From contig JASHSD010000972.1 of assembly GCA_030036985.1 (NCBI GenBank), positions 1-10,781 of the forward strand: a DNA stretch of 10,781 nt, given 5' to 3'. Each line of letters opens with the position of its first letter. The first letter of the stretch is position 1. Shown in pieces: positions 1-6,560 of this stretch. Source of the stretch: Bryobacteraceae bacterium. GTDB lineage: Bacteria; Acidobacteriota; Terriglobia; Bryobacterales; Bryobacteraceae. The notes beneath the pieces were generated by a model. The model did no database searches. It was not told the DNA's origin and was given only the letters and a program-made list of their open reading frames with translations. The position numbers and the translations under genes are program-made.

Positions 1-155
1 GTCACAAATATCCTACTCGGGATTCGGATTGCTATCCAAACATTTTCTCGAAGATTTGTTTCAGCCCGGCGAATTTTGCAAGTCCCTCTGGTAATCCGCC
101 GCAGGTTACCAACCTGCCCTACACGGTTTCCGATTCCGGTGACGGGCCGCTGGCG
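1..155. other. Non-coding left edge of the window
   Basis: I see no convincing gene in this stretch. It lies downstream of the minus-strand HipA-like kinase, whose stop is at 156-158. A short plus-strand open frame starting at 76 runs into the kinase and has no recognisable protein features. The only structure seen is the palindrome at 101-117. The neighbour to the left is outside the window. Confidence 0.6.
101..124. repeat. Palindromic intergenic repeat, copy A
   Basis: GCAGGTT-ACC-AACCTGC (101-117) is a 7-bp perfect inverted repeat with a 3-base loop, followed by CCTACAC. The reverse complement of 101-124 begins GTGTAGGGCAGG. The same 12 bases occur at 10645-10656, and about 20 of 22 positions match when the alignment is extended. 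It lies just past the end of the HipA-like gene, so it could act as a 3' hairpin, but there is no T-tract. A dispersed repeat family is inferred from the two copies in this window. Confidence 0.5.
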
Positions 156-1001
156 TCAGACCCACTTCGGAAACGGATTGCCCGGGGCCTTGCGGCAGTC
201 TTCAATCAATGCGGCGATCCTCCCGCGCCGGCGCATCAACGATTCGAACAGACGTTCCAGTTTACCGGTCTCGTCCGTTGCGTCCGAATGCAGCCAGGCC
301 GGCGGAATCTGGCGCAGAATACGATCGAACAATCGCTCGGGGAAATTTTCGATCCTGTGGATCCACGGCTGAAAATCGTCGAGATTGCGCACCCCGGCAT
401 AAACGACGCGGCGCGGATAGAGTCCGGTGACGGCCGAGTCGGGAAACTCCCAATTCGGACCATTGAAGGCGAACCCATGGTCGATCATCAGCGCGACAAA
501 ACCGAGCTTGCGCGGCGGAATGCCGGGCCGGGCGAGCCAGTCCTGCAACTGCGCGCGGAAGAAGATCGACTGGCGCCCGTCGGCATTTGCCACCCAACGG
601 TCGAATGCCAGGATGGCCCGGAACTGTTCAGCATTGGCCACTTGACCGAGCAGCGCGTCCGGGACGAAATCGTAGACGGCGGTGGTTTCGGGATTGCCGG
701 GATGACGCGAGCCGAAGTGCCATCCGGACTGGATGGGCAGCCGACGCGTGCCCGTCTGCACGTGAACCTCGGGGTTGCGGGCGAGGAACTCTTCGGACAA
801 ACGGACGATCTGGTGCGCCGGAGAGGCGATCTGCAGGTGCGCGAGAATTTCCGCGGCCACGAACTCGTTCACCAGTATGCGCCGATGCTGCGGGTTATTC
901 TGGAACTTGACGACGTAGCAGTTGCCGTCGTCGGCTTCGAGCAGATGTGCCTGCGCGCCGCCTCTCATCTTGCGGATGAAACGGCGGGCATTTACGGGCA
1001 T
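156..1001 (-). CDS. HipA-like kinase family protein (stand-alone)
   Basis: The 281-residue protein resembles the stand-alone HipA-like kinases common in acidobacteria; these have the HipA kinase fold but are not proven toxins. From the ATG at 1001 it begins MPVNARRFIRKMRGG, a glycine-containing nucleotide-binding start. VVKFQN follows with the likely ATP-contacting Lys32. FDRWVANADGRQ (133-144) resembles the catalytic loop, with Asp141 as the probable base, and LMIDHGFAF (171-179) supplies a likely metal-binding Asp174. In E. coli HipA an Asn lies five residues after the catalytic Asp; here that position is Ile146, so the loop is atypical. The frame stays open to a GTG at 1058, but the family-like N-terminus starts at 1001. 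No HipB-like helix-turn-helix gene is adjacent; the divergent neighbour is a small protein without that look. Family assignment is firm. Substrate and activity are unknown. Confidence 0.85.
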   Translation of the reverse strand: MPVNARRFIRKMRGGAQAHLLEADDGNCYVVKFQNNPQHRRILVNEFVAAEILAHLQIASPAHQIVRLSEEFLARNPEVHVQTGTRRLPIQSGWHFGSRHPGNPETTAVYDFVPDALLGQVANAEQFRAILAFDRWVANADGRQSIFFRAQLQDWLARPGIPPRKLGFVALMIDHGFAFNGPNWEFPDSAVTGLYPRRVVYAGVRNLDDFQPWIHRIENFPERLFDRILRQIPPAWLHSDATDETGKLERLFESLMRRRGRIAALIEDCRKAPGNPFPKWV

Positions 1002-1030
1002 AGCGTTTGCCGCAAGCGGAAGTCGCAGTG

Positions 1031-1090
1031 TACCGCGCTGCAGAGTATCGCGCTGCACTGTATCAGGAAGACCAGGAAGACCAGGAGGAG
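1031..1090. repeat. Two adjacent short tandem repeats in a divergent intergenic region
   Basis: A 15-base unit occurs twice at 1031-1045 and 1046-1060 (TACCGCGCTGCAGAG, then TATCGCGCTGCACTG; 12 of 15 identical). A 9-base unit AGGAAGACC follows at 1065-1073 and 1074-1082, and a partial third unit, AGGAGGAG (1083-1090), is the Shine-Dalgarno of the plus-strand gene. The block sits between the divergent starts at 1001 and 1097, where promoters of both genes should lie. Confidence 0.6.
1083..1090 (+). promoter_or_regulatory. Shine-Dalgarno that sets a TTG start
   Basis: AGGAGGAG ends six bases before TTG at 1097. This near-perfect site is the reason for choosing TTG over the in-frame ATG at 1007, whose extra 30 codons would merely translate the tandem repeats. 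Confidence 0.65.
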
Positions 1091-1096
1091 CATCAA

Positions 1097-1375
1097 TTGA
1101 CGCCGGAAGGAACGAAACCCACCGCGGACGCCGGTCAGAGCGCCGCGGGCGACAGCGCGAAAGACGCGGCGAAGAACCGTGACGAGATTGCGCTCGATCT
1201 GATGAAGTTCATCGCCGTGACCACAGGCTATGGGAAAGGGAACGCCCCAGCGGCCGGATTCTCGGGCAAAGCGGGCAAATCGGCCGAGGAATACGCCGAT
1301 GCGCTGATCCAGCTGTTCGAAAAGTGCCGGGAAGTGGTGGCGAAGCCGGTCTCCCCGCCGAACCAAGCGCGCTGA
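1097..1375 (+). CDS. Small hypothetical protein with TTG start
   Basis: I do not recognise a named family. The 92-residue product has a disordered, Ala/Lys/Asp-rich N-terminus (about 1-28) and a helix at 29-41 (DEIALDLMKFIAV). A glycine-rich linker with TGYGKG follows at 43-48, and a second amphipathic helix lies at 62-82 (SAEEYADALIQLFEKC...). The two helices separated by a glycine linker, and the acidic/hydrophobic spacing, look like a real small cytoplasmic protein. No signal peptide or membrane segment is seen. The start rests on AGGAGGAG six bases upstream. The gene diverges from the HipA-like kinase and converges on the Lys/Ala-rich gene, leaving 33 bases between stops. A GACGG/CCGTC pair in that gap (1376-1380, 1401-1405) is too weak to call a terminator. 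The function is unknown, and a link to the kinase is only positional. Confidence 0.62.
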   Translation: MTPEGTKPTADAGQSAAGDSAKDAAKNRDEIALDLMKFIAVTTGYGKGNAPAAGFSGKAGKSAEEYADALIQLFEKCREVVAKPVSPPNQAR

Positions 1376-1408
1376 GACGGAAGACCGGCCCGCTGTTTCC
1401 CCGTCGAG

Positions 1409-2041
1409 TTATCGGCGGCCCGTCTTCTTTGCCGCCTTTTTGGGGGCCGCCTTTTTCGGGGCGGCCTTTTTCGCCGCGGCCTTCTTCACTGCCTTCTTTG
1501 CGGCGGGCTGCTTCGCCACGGTTTTTTGGGCCCCCGCTTTTTTGGCAACGGCTGTCTTTGCTGTGGCTTTCCCGGCTACGGCCCTTTTCGCCACAGCTTT
1601 CTTCACCACAGCCTTTTTGGCGACGGCTGTCTTTGCTGTGGCTTTCCCGGCTGCGGCTTTCGTTGCCACAGCCTTTTTCGCCGCGGTCTTCGCGACAGCC
1701 TTTTTGGCGGGAGCGGGGGCCGCGGCCTTTTTCTTAGCCGCGGGTTTCGGCGACGCCTTCTTCGCCGATCTGGCGGGCTTGCGTGCGGGCGGGGCTTCTT
1801 CGGGGGTCTCGTCCTCGACTAATTCGATGATCTCGACCACCATCGGCTCGGCGGTCTCGGGCTTGGCGGCGGCAGGCGGGGTCGCAATGACCAGGGTTTC
1901 CTCGTCTTCCTCGTCTTCCTCGTCTTCGTCTTCTTCGTATTCGTCAAGCTTGGAGTCGACGTCGTCGCTCTCGTCGTCGTAGTCGCGGAAATCTTCCATC
2001 TCGTCTTCGTCCTTGGGAGCGAGCTTCAGGTCATCCAACAT
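1409..2041 (-). CDS. Histone-H1-like Lys/Ala-rich protein with acidic N-terminus
   Basis: The 210-residue protein is a polyampholyte in two halves. Residues 1-49 are strongly acidic, with an almost unbroken Asp/Glu run at 33-48, and residues 51-82 remain acidic with Pro and Ala. Residues 87-210 are made of AKKA/KAAAKK-type repeats rich in Lys, Ala and some Pro, ending KKTGRR. The basic tail resembles bacterial H1/Hc1-like and AlgP-like tails that bind DNA or other polyanions, so nucleoid or polyanion binding is inferred. A 25-residue unit is duplicated at 128-152 and 153-177. No signal peptide or membrane segment is seen. The ATG at 2041 has AGGAGG eight bases upstream. The gene diverges from the dehydrogenase across 111 bases. 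Low complexity limits homology calls, so the coding call is firmer than the function. Confidence 0.78.
   Translation of the reverse strand: MLDDLKLAPKDEDEMEDFRDYDDESDDVDSKLDEYEEDEDEEDEEDEETLVIATPPAAAKPETAEPMVVEIIELVEDETPEEAPPARKPARSAKKASPKPAAKKKAAAPAPAKKAVAKTAAKKAVATKAAAGKATAKTAVAKKAVVKKAVAKRAVAGKATAKTAVAKKAGAQKTVAKQPAAKKAVKKAAAKKAAPKKAAPKKAAKKTGRR
1539..1656. repeat. 75-base in-frame direct duplication inside the Lys/Ala-rich gene
   Basis: Bases 1539-1581 and 1614-1656 are 43-base copies that differ at only two visible positions (AAC/GAC and TACGG/TGCGG). The offset of 75 bases equals 25 codons. Such high nucleotide identity inside a repetitive gene points to fairly recent slippage or unequal recombination rather than protein-level convergence. 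Confidence 0.85.
1901..1927. repeat. 9-bp microsatellite encoding the acidic run
   Basis: CTCGTCTTC is repeated three times exactly (1901-1909, 1910-1918, 1919-1927) and continues as related TCTTC-rich sequence to about 1945. On the minus strand it encodes the Glu/Asp run of the Lys/Ala-rich protein. In-frame length variation between strains would be expected. Confidence 0.8.
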
Positions 2042-2152
2042 TCAATATGCCTCCTGTTTCGGCGCAGTCTCCATTAGCATACCCTTTTTTGATTTCCATG
2101 CAACTGTCGGTTCCTCAAAATAGTACGGTCCGCCTACTAAAATGGCGGAATC
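2042..2152. promoter_or_regulatory. Divergent intergenic region with a TAGTA/TACTA inverted repeat
   Basis: These 111 bases are AT-richer than the flanks and must hold start signals for both divergent genes. For the minus gene, AGGAGG lies eight bases before its ATG. TAGTA (2121-2125) and TACTA (2135-2139) form an inverted repeat with nine bases between, followed by AAAATGG. It could be an operator just upstream of the dehydrogenase start at 2153. No clean -35/-10 pair could be assigned on either strand. Confidence 0.3.
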
Positions 2153-3070
2153 ATGAGCTTCAAAGAAATCCGTGTCGTGGTTGCGGGCAGCGGATTCGCG
2201 GCGTTGCGCGCCCATCTTGCGCAGGCTATGCCGACCGCAACCATCGTGGCGACGGAACCTGGGCAGCTGCGCGGCGGCGGCGCGGAAGCGCTCGTGCTGA
2301 TCCCGACCATGGCGCGGATCGACGCGGCTGTGATGGACGGCATCGGCGGCCTGCGCCTGATTCAGCAATGGGGCGCCGGGCTCGAAGGCGTCGATCTCGC
2401 AGCCGCGGCCGAGCGCGGCATCGCGGTGGCAAACGTGCCTTCCGCGGGCACGGGCAATGCGGACTCGGTGGCCGAATGGTGCGTTATGGCGGCCATCGCG
2501 CTCAGCAGGCGTCTGCCGGAACTGGAGAAAAGCATTCGCAGCGGCGGCGCGTGGGGCGGACCCATAGGACAGGGGCTTCGCGGCCGCACCGCGGGTCTTC
2601 TCGGCCTCGGCGGCATCGGGCAGGCTCTGGCCGCGCGGCTCAGGCCTTTCGGCATGCATGTGCTCGGTCTCAGGCGCAACGCCGGTGATCTGGCGGAGTT
2701 CCTCCGGCGCAGCGAATACCTGTTCCTTTGCCTGCCTCTCAGCGCCTCCACGCGCCACATCATCGGGACGCGCGAGATGGCGCTGCTGCCCGCCGGCGCA
2801 TACATTATCAACGCCGCCCGCGGCGGACTGATCGAACCGTCCGCCCTCGCACAGGCCCTCGATTCCGGACATCTCGCGGGCGCGGCCCTCGACGTTTTCG
2901 AGACTGAACCGCTCGATCCCGATTCGCCGATGCTGCGGGCGCCGGGCGTCATTGCCACTCCGCATATCGCGGGTGTCACCGACGTTTCCTACTGCGACAT
3001 CGCGCAGCGCGTAGCCGCGAATATCGCGCGGCTGTGTGCTGGCGCCGCGCTGGAAAACCGCGTCGTGTAA
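2153..3070 (+). CDS. D-isomer-specific 2-hydroxyacid dehydrogenase, NAD(P)-dependent
   Basis: The 305-residue cytoplasmic enzyme should interconvert a D-2-hydroxyacid and its 2-keto acid. The N-terminal substrate-binding half (about 1-95) ends in the family pattern LRLIQQWGAGLEGVD (67-81). The Rossmann domain carries GLGGIG (151-156). The catalytic triad of the family is complete: Arg223 in NAARGGLI, Glu252 in DVFETEP and His271 in TPHIAGVT. Arg-Glu spacing is 29 residues, as in E. coli SerA. The NSVAEW-like helix (DSVAEWC, 104-110) is also typical. No ACT or other regulatory domain follows, so this is the short catalytic form rather than a full-length SerA. The ATG at 2153 has only a weak upstream purine stretch. 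No neighbour points to a pathway, so substrate (glyoxylate, hydroxypyruvate, phosphoglycerate, lactate or other) is undetermined. The gene ends one base before a long hairpin. Confidence 0.95.
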   Translation: MSFKEIRVVVAGSGFAALRAHLAQAMPTATIVATEPGQLRGGGAEALVLIPTMARIDAAVMDGIGGLRLIQQWGAGLEGVDLAAAAERGIAVANVPSAGTGNADSVAEWCVMAAIALSRRLPELEKSIRSGGAWGGPIGQGLRGRTAGLLGLGGIGQALAARLRPFGMHVLGLRRNAGDLAEFLRRSEYLFLCLPLSASTRHIIGTREMALLPAGAYIINAARGGLIEPSALAQALDSGHLAGAALDVFETEPLDPDSPMLRAPGVIATPHIAGVTDVSYCDIAQRVAANIARLCAGAALENRVV

Positions 3071-3071
3071 C

Positions 3072-3137
3072 CGGACACGCGGCTTCAGCCGCCTCTCAGC
3101 GCGGCAGTGTTGAGACGCGGCTAAAGTCGCATGTCCG
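3072..3137. repeat. Long imperfect hairpin between convergent genes (REP-like, possible bidirectional terminator)
   Basis: Left arm 3072-3098 and right arm 3111-3137 pair at 23 of 27 positions around a 12-base loop (3099-3110). Three of the four mismatches become G-U or A-C pairs depending on the strand transcribed. Each arm also folds on itself: GCGGCT-TC-AGCCGC (3079-3092, perfect) and GCGGCT-AA-AGTCGC (3117-3130, one G-T). It starts one base after the dehydrogenase gene and ends 11 bases before the receptor stop. No T-tract follows on either side, so intrinsic termination is unproven. A dispersed REP-like element is the alternative. Confidence 0.7.
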
Positions 3138-3148
3138 CGACGGGCGAT

Positions 3149-6100
3149 TCAGAACTGAAAACGCAGCTGCATCTCCAGCCTGCGATTGCCCGCCGCGGTG
3201 CCGACGCCGCCGAACTGGGTTCCCCCGTTGCCCTGCGCCAGGGTCGTCGATGTGCCGAAAAACGGCGATGTGAGCACGCCGGTAGGCAGACCGTAGTTCA
3301 CGTGATTGAACGCGTTGCGCACGTTGATCAGGAAAGTAAGCTGATATTTCTTTCCGGTTCCGCCGGCATTGCCGAAGCCGCCGAAGCCGCGCTGGGCAAA
3401 GCCGCCTCCGCCGCCGCCACGTCCGCCGCCCCCGAATCCACCGCCGCCTCCGCCAAACCCGCCGCCTCCGCCTCCGCGCGGACCGGCAGTGCCGGTGGTG
3501 GTTTCGCCCCAGCCCCAGGTCCGGCTCAGCCGGAAATTCACGGTAAACTGCGCCGGACCCTGGCCGTCGTCGAACGGAATGATGGTTTCGCCCGCGACGG
3601 GATCCGCGTCGAAGGTTCCCCAAGGCGTGACATAGACGTTCTTGGGATTCGACGCGGCCGTCGCAAATGACGGCCGAGCCGTGAAGAGGCCGTCGCCGTT
3701 ATACGCATTGCCCGTCGTGATGTTGAACGGCAGCCCGGAGCTCATGGTCACGAATGGCGCCACCACCCACTTGAACGGCAATCCGATATTGCCTCCGATA
3801 AAGGCTTTGTGGCGCGCGTCGTAAGGCGCCCGGCCCCAATCGGCGTTGTCGTCGTATTGATTCATGGGGAATCCGCTGGCGTTGGTGTAAGCCCGGCCGT
3901 ACACGTAATAGCCCTGCAGCTGAAAATGCGAATTGATGCGCGAATTCACGTTGATGATGTTCTGCATCTGCTTGAAGATGCCGCTCGATTCGTAGAGATA
4001 AATGTCGTCGTTGATCGGATACGGCCGGATGCCGGTGCCGGGGCCCGTATAAGTGCCGGGCAGGTACGCGTTGATATCGCGTTCGCGCATCACATGGACG
4101 CCGCGCGTATCCACGAAGTTGTACGAGATGGTGGTGCGCGCCCCCACCGAACGCTCTACGCCGATCGCGGTCTGCAGCATTTCCGGCGCATGGAAATTCC
4201 CCGAGATCTCGTAGAGAGCCTGGTTCTGTAGTGAGAGAGACGAGAGCGGCGGGGTGCCCGGATAGGCGGCCAGCGCGGCAAGCGCGCTGGTCGGTCCGCC
4301 CGTGGTCAGGGCGTTGTTAATGATGAAGTTCTGTTGGGCGACGCCGTTGTAGCGAAGCGCATTGAGGACGTTGGTTTCGGCAAAGCGGTCGAAGAATTCG
4401 CCCCACCCGGCGCGAAAGACCGTCTTGCCGGCGGCCGCGCCTTTGGCCCACGGGGCCCAGGCGATGGCCGCGCGCGGTCCGAAATCGAGGTGATCGTGAA
4501 TGTTGTTCTGTGTTTCGTACCGCAGCCCGTAGCTGATGGTAAGGTTATTGCGATAGCGCCAGTCGTCCTGCGCGAAAACGCCGAGATCGAGCTGGCTGAC
4601 CGCCTGCAGCGGAATGCCGGCATTCAGGGTGAACTGACTGGGTCCGCAGCCCTCGGCCAGGATTGTCGTCATCGGGACGCCCTGGCTCAGCAGCGTTTGC
4701 GTCTTCTGGTAGAGATCGAGCGATGTCGGATTGGCAATTCCGGCGAGACACCACGGCGTTCCCGTCGGCGGCGCAACAGGCTGGCCGAACGTCCACGAGC
4801 CGTTGAAATTCGTGGTGGACAGGCTGTCGAGGTTTCCCTGGCGGATACGGCCACCGAACTTGAAAGTGTGCTTGCCCTCGGTCAGCGTCAGAATGTTCTG
4901 GCCTTCATAATCGCGCGTGTGCGTATAGTCGGTGGAAAACGGAGCGCCGCCCGAGTTGAAGGAACTGCTGACGTTGATGCCGGGAATGCTGAAATCGCCA
5001 TTGGCGATCTGATCGACATAAGTGTAATAGAGCTGAAAGCGGGTTTCATCGACAGCTTTGGTTCCCAACACCGCCGTTTCGGTGATTTGTACTGTATTGT
5101 TCTTCTGACTCTGGGTGGTCTCCTGGGTGGGCAGGGCAAACCCTCCCACGCCGCCTATGGTTGAGTTATCCGTGTGGTTATAGCGGATCACCAGGGTATT
5201 GTTGGTGCTGATCTGGTAGTCGAGGCGCGGGCTGATCATCCAGAGACGCTGGGGAGTCAGGAAAACCTGGTTCACCAGCGTCTGCGCGAGAGAGCTGGTC
5301 AGGGCCTGCGCGTTAATCAACGAGCCTTCATCTATCTGGCGCCGGTTGAAATCGAGGAAGAATGACGCCTTCTTACTGATCGGGCCTTCCAGATTGCCGG
5401 TGAAATACTTCATCGTGTATCCCGGTTGGTGACCGATGACGAGCGGATTGCGGCTGTCGAAGATATCGTCGCCCAAATTCATGAACGCCTGGCCGTGAAA
5501 TTTGTCCGTGCCCGGCTTGGTGAAGATTTCGATGCGGCCGAAGCCCGGGCGGTCGAACTCCGACGCGAACGGGTTCGAGTTGATGCGGATCTCGCGGATG
5601 GAACTCTTCGGCGGCAACTGACCGCCGCTGAAGCCGTCGATGAAGAACTGCGGTCCCGAAGGCCCGGCGGCCGGCCCCGCTAAGGCTTCGAGATCCGACT
5701 GCAGATCGTCGGGATCGTCGGGAAGTTGTTCCAGGTCGGCATCTTTCAATACAAGCGCTCCGGCATTGGCCGAAGGATCGGTAGAGAGTTGTCCGGCTCC
5801 CGATGAAGTGACCTGCACCTGCTGGGTCTCGGTCGCGATCTTCATGGCGATGTCGAGAGTATTGGTCTCATCGGGGGCGATGCTGACCCCGGGCTTAATG
5901 AACGTCACAAAGCCTGGGGCGGTAGCTTGTACGGAGTACGTTCCCTGAGGCAGCGTCAGCGTGTAATTACCCTTTCCGTCGGTTTTCGTACTTCGCGTGC
6001 CCGCGTCGCCTGAGAACACTACGCTGGCGCCCGGGATAACCGCGCCGGATGGATCGGTGATCGTGCCGCGCGCCGTTGCAGCCGTTTGCGCCACTGCCCA

Positions 6101-6160
6101 ATGGGGAAGAGAGGCGCCGAGTAAGCAGATGGAAGTGAGACGGAACAAACCCTTGATCAT
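3149..6160 (-). CDS. TonB-dependent outer membrane receptor, Oar-like, with carboxypeptidase-like regulatory domain
   Basis: The 1003-residue protein should be an outer membrane beta-barrel that imports or binds a large substrate using TonB/ExbBD energy. It has a signal peptide (1-24, cut after AVA before Gln25), a carboxypeptidase-D-like regulatory domain (about 27-110, GTITDPSGAVIPGASV), a plug region (about 135-225, FFIDGFSGG and GRIEIFTKPG) and a long barrel ending in FQF, the aromatic C-terminus expected for barrel assembly. A Gly-rich segment (890-938, 31 of 49 residues Gly) interrupts the barrel before its last strands. The ATG at 6160 gives a normal signal peptide; an in-frame TTG at 6172 would add four residues. 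No strong Shine-Dalgarno is visible. CCCTTG/CAAGGG arms (6150-6155, 6170-6175) place the ATG in a 14-base loop. No SusD-like partner or degradative enzyme adjoins, so the ligand is unknown. It lies 115 bases downstream of DUF3175 on the same strand and probably has its own promoter. Confidence 0.95.
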   Translation of the reverse strand: MIKGLFRLTSICLLGASLPHWAVAQTAATARGTITDPSGAVIPGASVVFSGDAGTRSTKTDGKGNYTLTLPQGTYSVQATAPGFVTFIKPGVSIAPDETNTLDIAMKIATETQQVQVTSSGAGQLSTDPSANAGALVLKDADLEQLPDDPDDLQSDLEALAGPAAGPSGPQFFIDGFSGGQLPPKSSIREIRINSNPFASEFDRPGFGRIEIFTKPGTDKFHGQAFMNLGDDIFDSRNPLVIGHQPGYTMKYFTGNLEGPISKKASFFLDFNRRQIDEGSLINAQALTSSLAQTLVNQVFLTPQRLWMISPRLDYQISTNNTLVIRYNHTDNSTIGGVGGFALPTQETTQSQKNNTVQITETAVLGTKAVDETRFQLYYTYVDQIANGDFSIPGINVSSSFNSGGAPFSTDYTHTRDYEGQNILTLTEGKHTFKFGGRIRQGNLDSLSTTNFNGSWTFGQPVAPPTGTPWCLAGIANPTSLDLYQKTQTLLSQGVPMTTILAEGCGPSQFTLNAGIPLQAVSQLDLGVFAQDDWRYRNNLTISYGLRYETQNNIHDHLDFGPRAAIAWAPWAKGAAAGKTVFRAGWGEFFDRFAETNVLNALRYNGVAQQNFIINNALTTGGPTSALAALAAYPGTPPLSSLSLQNQALYEISGNFHAPEMLQTAIGVERSVGARTTISYNFVDTRGVHVMRERDINAYLPGTYTGPGTGIRPYPINDDIYLYESSGIFKQMQNIINVNSRINSHFQLQGYYVYGRAYTNASGFPMNQYDDNADWGRAPYDARHKAFIGGNIGLPFKWVVAPFVTMSSGLPFNITTGNAYNGDGLFTARPSFATAASNPKNVYVTPWGTFDADPVAGETIIPFDDGQGPAQFTVNFRLSRTWGWGETTTGTAGPRGGGGGGFGGGGGGFGGGGRGGGGGGFAQRGFGGFGNAGGTGKKYQLTFLINVRNAFNHVNYGLPTGVLTSPFFGTSTTLAQGNGGTQFGGVGTAAGNRRLEMQLRFQF
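3347..3493 (-). repeat. Gly-rich low-complexity tract inside the receptor gene
   Basis: CCGCC-type repeats on the plus strand encode residues 890-938 of the receptor. The tract contains repeated GGGGGF and GGGGR modules and ends FGGFGNAGGTGKK just before YQLTFLINVRNAF, a normal late barrel strand. It lies in frame, so the receptor is not broken. Confidence 0.85.
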
Positions 6161-6275
6161 GATGATGTACAAGGGACGGAAAATCCATTGATTCCATAAC
6201 GCGCACAGGCGCGAGGCTTGTGAATGGTTTCACCGATCTTACAAAGATTTGCAGAGCGGTTCCGTTACCTGAATC

Positions 6276-6551
6276 TCAGTCTTTACGATGAATGCGCTTC
6301 GAGAGAAGCTCTTTCGCTTTCTCCAGCTCCTTGCGTCTGTTTTCATCCAGGCCTTTGCCTGTACGGTTGATGAAATAAGTGAGCATTCGCAGCCCTGAGA
6401 CGGGGCCTTTCGGAGAAACTTTTTTCGACGCAAGGCTCCTCGCGATGGTCGAAGCGCTTTTCGTGAAGAGCCCGGGCGGTGGATGGGTGGAGTCGGTTTT
6501 TACGTCGGCGATCCATCTCCGCGATTGACTGCCGCCGGATTTCGTGGCCAT
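6276..6551 (-). CDS. DUF3175 family protein
   Basis: The 91-residue basic protein fits DUF3175, a family of unknown function. Family-like features in order are RRWIADV (11-17), GLFT (27-30), STIARSLA (34-41), GPVSGLRMLTYFINRTGKGL (49-68) and a Lys/Arg/Glu-rich C-terminal helix (69-91). The length is close to what I recall as normal for the family (about 90-100). The ATG at 6551 is fixed by an in-frame stop 33 bases upstream, which is the same TAA that ends the DUF6496 gene. No strong Shine-Dalgarno is seen; AAGG lies about 13 bases upstream. It follows DUF6496 by 30 bases on the same strand, so co-transcription is likely. No signal peptide or membrane segment is present. A nucleic-acid-associated or stress role is only a guess from its charge and partner. 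Confidence 0.85.
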   Translation of the reverse strand: MATKSGGSQSRRWIADVKTDSTHPPPGLFTKSASTIARSLASKKVSPKGPVSGLRMLTYFINRTGKGLDENRRKELEKAKELLSKRIHRKD

Positions 6552-6560
6552 GGAAGGAAC

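Noticed and set aside
288..1100. 270-residue plus-strand open frame opposite the HipA-like kinase
   Set aside because: It is an antisense shadow of a GC-rich gene; the minus-strand frame carries the recognisable kinase motifs and this one has none.
156..1375. HipBA-type toxin-antitoxin system formed by the HipA-like kinase and its divergent neighbour
   Set aside because: The neighbour is divergent rather than upstream in an operon and has no helix-turn-helix look, so only a positional link can be stated.
1440..1982. Ala/Phe-rich plus-strand open frame with a poly-Ser end
   Set aside because: It is the complement of Lys/Ala and Glu/Asp repeats. The minus strand has the good Shine-Dalgarno and start.
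2042..2080. 12-codon minus-strand leader peptide ending directly at the ATG of the Lys/Ala-rich gene
   Set aside because: The short frame lacks its own ribosome site, has no run of regulatory codons and no attenuator-like hairpin, so chance explains it.
2042..2965. 307-residue minus-strand open frame opposite the dehydrogenase
   Set aside because: It has no domain signature and overlaps a gene with a complete catalytic triad.
6173..6275. Sigma-factor promoter (GGAACC-type) upstream of the receptor gene
   Set aside because: A lone GGAACC-like hexamer was seen, but no partner element at a convincing distance.
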